Source: Campylobacteraceae bacterium
GTDB lineage: Bacteria; Campylobacterota; Campylobacteria; Campylobacterales; Campylobacteraceae
DNA: 8,166 bases
Direction: 5' to 3'
NCBI GenBank assembly: GCA_031290675.1
Contig: JAITNC010000215.1
Span: forward strand, 1-8,166
The notes beneath the pieces were generated by a model. That model saw only the letters and a program-made list of their open reading frames with translations. It had not been told where the DNA came from and did not search any database. Shown here in pieces: positions 6,990 through 8,166 of this stretch. Made by a program: the position numbers and the translations under genes. Position 1 is the stretch's first letter, and every line of letters begins with the position of its first letter.

Positions 6990-7572
6990 TGTGATGTTTT
7001 AGCATACATTTTTGACCAATATGCCCCATTGTGAGTTTCAGCTATGCACTTACTATTTTTATGTAAGTTTTGCCTCGTTATCGTGCGAAAAATGAATGCT
7101 AAAATTTGTAAATTTTGGTATGCTCAAGGTATTTTGGTCACTTTTTGTGATATTTTTAACTGTATATATCAAAATTTTCAAGTGCTATATTTTCATCAAG
7201 TTTAAATCCCTGCCAAATCCAAACTTATAAAAATTGCAATCTTTACTATTTAAAAATCCTATTTTTACAAATCTTATAAAAATATAAGAAAGTTTGTTTT
7301 TATAGGATTTACACACTTTTGCGAGAAAGTGATATGTTAAATCAAACAATCCAAACATCGTTGTTTTAGGGGTAAAACATTGATATCAGAGTATGAAAAC
7401 AGTAAAACATTAGAGTAAATAAATTTACTAAAAAATTAAAAAATAACACAATAGTCTGTACTCTAACTTAAAAAAATATAAACAATATTATATTTAACTT
7501 GTAATAAAAGCAATTTTTTATAAAGTTTTCACAGTAATAGACCAAAAAACCAAAGAAGGAAGGGTTGAAATT
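6990..7572. other. AT-rich non-coding spacer with a series of stem-loops
   Basis: No convincing gene is visible in these roughly 580 nt. Several perfect short inverted repeats occur: AAAATTT/AAATTTT (7101-7107, 7110-7116), CACTTT/AAAGTG (7314-7319, 7326-7331), TGTTTTA/TAAAACA with a GGGG loop (7362-7368, 7373-7379), and AGTAAAT/ATTTACT (7414-7420, 7423-7429). TTAGAGTA (7410-7417) is also complementary to TACTCTAA (7459-7466). A larger hairpin at 7254-7310 is listed separately. The decamer GTAAAACATT is directly repeated at 7372-7381 and 7402-7411, exactly 30 nt apart. Very low GC makes some of these expected by chance; the density between 7254 and 7429 is the notable part. The stretch probably holds the promoter for whatever is transcribed to its right. 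Confidence 0.5.
7254..7310. repeat. 57-nt interrupted hairpin
   Basis: Three stacked stems share one axis: AAATCCTAT (7254-7262) with ATAGGATTT (7302-7310), 9 bp; ACAAA with TTTGT inside it, separated by symmetric TTTT internal loops; and an apical CTTATA (7273-7278) with TATAAG (7283-7288) closing an AAAA loop. In total 20 bp pair perfectly over 57 nt. It could be a structured RNA segment, a protein-binding site or part of a small inverted-repeat element. No function is recognisable. Confidence 0.5.
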
Positions 7573-8121
7573 ATGATGATACCAAATACTAGCCAACTCA
7601 CTAACTCTTGTGTCGTGCAATCTTTTGTGTCATTTAGAGGCGCTGCCGAACCCACGTCATTGCGAGCGAAGCGTAACAATCTCAGTTCTATAGCGTTTTC
7701 TTTTCTTGTTGCTTTCTTTTCCGCGAAGAGGGCAATCTACTTATTTGGCACGATAAAGAGAAAAGCAGCCATCATTTTAAAAACTATTTCAAACTCCATT
7801 TGTAGTAATACAAACGAGAAGTCATCTGTTGACACTAAAATATACTTTATGAACTTGTCTACTCCTTATAGAATAACTGTTGTTAATAATGCTTCTCTTT
7901 GTATTACTCCAAATGAGGTTATCGCCTCATTATGTCATGCCAAGCAGAGAATATCTGAGTTATTTACTTTCCCGCTTATGCGGAGCTTCTTCGGCTGCTC
8001 TCTTTTCGCAAAAAAGGCAGCAACAGAACAAATCAAAAGGGTAAAGAAACAAAAGGAAGCGAGGATATTTTCACTGAAGTTTGGGTGGCAGAACTTAAAA
8101 TCTTTTTTTAAAGGAGCATAA
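7573..8121 (+). CDS. Doubtful open reading frame of 182 codons, partly made of repeat sequence
   Basis: For a gene: an ATG-ATG start at 7573 preceded by a good ribosome binding site (AAGGAAGGG, about 7557-7564), and an open frame ending in TAA at 8119-8121, one base before the next gene's ATG. Against: the product resembles no family I recognise, has no clear domain or repeated architecture, and about a third is translated repeat. The block T-S-L-R-A-K-R-N-N is simply the CGTCATTGCGAG-type repeat read in frame, and two similar hairpin segments (7709-7735 and 7994-8021) give the related peptides F-F-S-A-K-R-A and L-F-A-K-K-A-A. It may be a short genuine gene start invaded by repeats, a pseudogene, or a chance frame in the upstream region of the exported-protein gene. 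I favour the last two. Confidence 0.22.
   Translation: MMIPNTSQLTNSCVVQSFVSFRGAAEPTSLRAKRNNLSSIAFSFLVAFFSAKRAIYLFGTIKRKAAIILKTISNSICSNTNEKSSVDTKIYFMNLSTPYRITVVNNASLCITPNEVIASLCHAKQRISELFTFPLMRSFFGCSLFAKKAATEQIKRVKKQKEARIFSLKFGWQNLKSFFKGA
7655..7738. repeat. Partial, degenerate copies of the CGTCATTGCGAG-type repeat
   Basis: CGTCATTGCGAG recurs exactly at 7655-7666 and continues as a half-element GCGAAGCGTAACAATCT ending at 7682. A second, degenerate half in the same orientation, GCGAAGAGGGCAATCT, lies at 7723-7738. No opposite-strand partner of the outer stem is present, so this is a solo or decayed form compared with the complete element at 6868-6989. TTGC (7709-7712) through GCAA (7732-7735) can close a hairpin of about 11 pairs, several of them G-U. 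Confidence 0.6.
8111..8116 (+). promoter_or_regulatory. Ribosome binding site for the exported-protein gene
   Basis: AAGGAG lies 6 nt before the ATG at 8123. This near-consensus Shine-Dalgarno sequence fixes the start of the truncated gene at the right edge. It falls within the final codons of the doubtful frame to its left. Confidence 0.8.
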
Positions 8122-8122
8122 A

Positions 8123-8166
8123 ATGAAAAAATCGGTTAAGCTGTTATTGGCAGCTTTAGCATTTAG
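8123..8166 (+). CDS. N-terminus of an exported protein (3' truncated)
   Basis: Only 14 full codons are visible, reading M-K-K-S-V-K-L-L-L-A-A-L-A-F. Two lysines and a third basic residue followed by an unbroken hydrophobic stretch are the start of a classical Sec signal peptide, so the product is probably periplasmic, outer-membrane or lipoprotein; no lipobox or cleavage site is reached before the window ends. The start is well supported by AAGGAG at the right distance. The function cannot be determined. It is separated from the two-component operon by about 1.55 kb of repeat-rich DNA and so has its own promoter, not identified here. Confidence 0.8.
   Translation, partial: MKKSVKLLLAALAF

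Noticed and set aside
6740..7034. Two overlapping short + strand frames (63 and 76 codons) between 6740 and 7034.
   Set aside because: They cross the palindromic repeats, have no ribosome binding site, and their translation is just the repeat sequence read as protein.
7334..7418. Two tiny frames, ATG 7334 to TAG 7369 (11 codons) and TTG 7380 to TAA 7418 (12 codons, with AGGGG upstream), as possible leader peptides.
   Set aside because: They are too short to judge, the first has no real ribosome binding site, and neither shows a run of one amino acid typical of an attenuator.
6569..8122. Searched for tRNA, rRNA, CRISPR repeats, transposase remnants and toxin-antitoxin genes in the gene-poor stretch.
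   Set aside because: No regularly spaced repeat array, no cloverleaf with CCA or TPsiC features, and no recognisable transposase or toxin motif was seen; the four-way junction at 6868-6989 has the wrong stem lengths for a tRNA.

Overview
The window looks like chromosomal DNA from a Campylobacterota (epsilonproteobacterial) species of the Campylobacter/Sulfurospirillum/Sulfurimonas kind. Three things suggest this: a single-chain pyruvate:ferredoxin/flavodoxin oxidoreductase of 1185 residues, close to the length known for Campylobacter; a histidine kinase with an H-x-L-R-Q-P-L phosphoacceptor box; and moderate-GC coding DNA set between very AT-rich spacers. The genus is an inference from memory and has not been tested by a search.

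Layout, left to right, with every gene on the + strand. (1) 1-465 is the 3' part of a HAD-superfamily phosphatase gene, probably of the phosphoglycolate phosphatase type, whose start lies outside the window. It ends in a stem-loop that begins within its stop codon. (2) 466-555 is a short spacer with candidate -10 boxes and an 8-bp inverted repeat, leading into (3) nifJ (556-4113), which has all its cofactor-binding motifs. (4) After 60 nt containing a strong stem-loop comes a two-gene operon: a membrane sensor histidine kinase (4174-5889) and an OmpR-type response regulator (5882-6568). The two overlap by 8 nt and so are translationally coupled. (5) 6569-8122 holds no gene I can call with confidence. 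Its first part (about 6597-6989) is packed with palindromic repeat elements. One of these folds on paper into a perfect four-way junction with no unpaired base at the branch point. The middle (about 6990-7572) is AT-rich, with a run of consecutive stem-loops. The last part (7573-8121) is an open frame with a good ribosome binding site, but it is partly built from the same kind of dispersed repeat and is doubtful as a gene. (6) 8123-8166 is the first 44 nt of a gene for an exported protein.

How the parts fit: nifJ links pyruvate and acetyl-CoA through low-potential electron carriers, a central redox step in anaerobes and microaerophiles. The kinase/regulator pair directly downstream may sense an external small molecule through its periplasmic Cache-like domain. 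Whether it controls nifJ, the exported protein at the right edge or something elsewhere cannot be read from this sequence. The most unusual content is the repeat-rich spacer. No complete mobile element, CRISPR array, tRNA or rRNA gene was seen.
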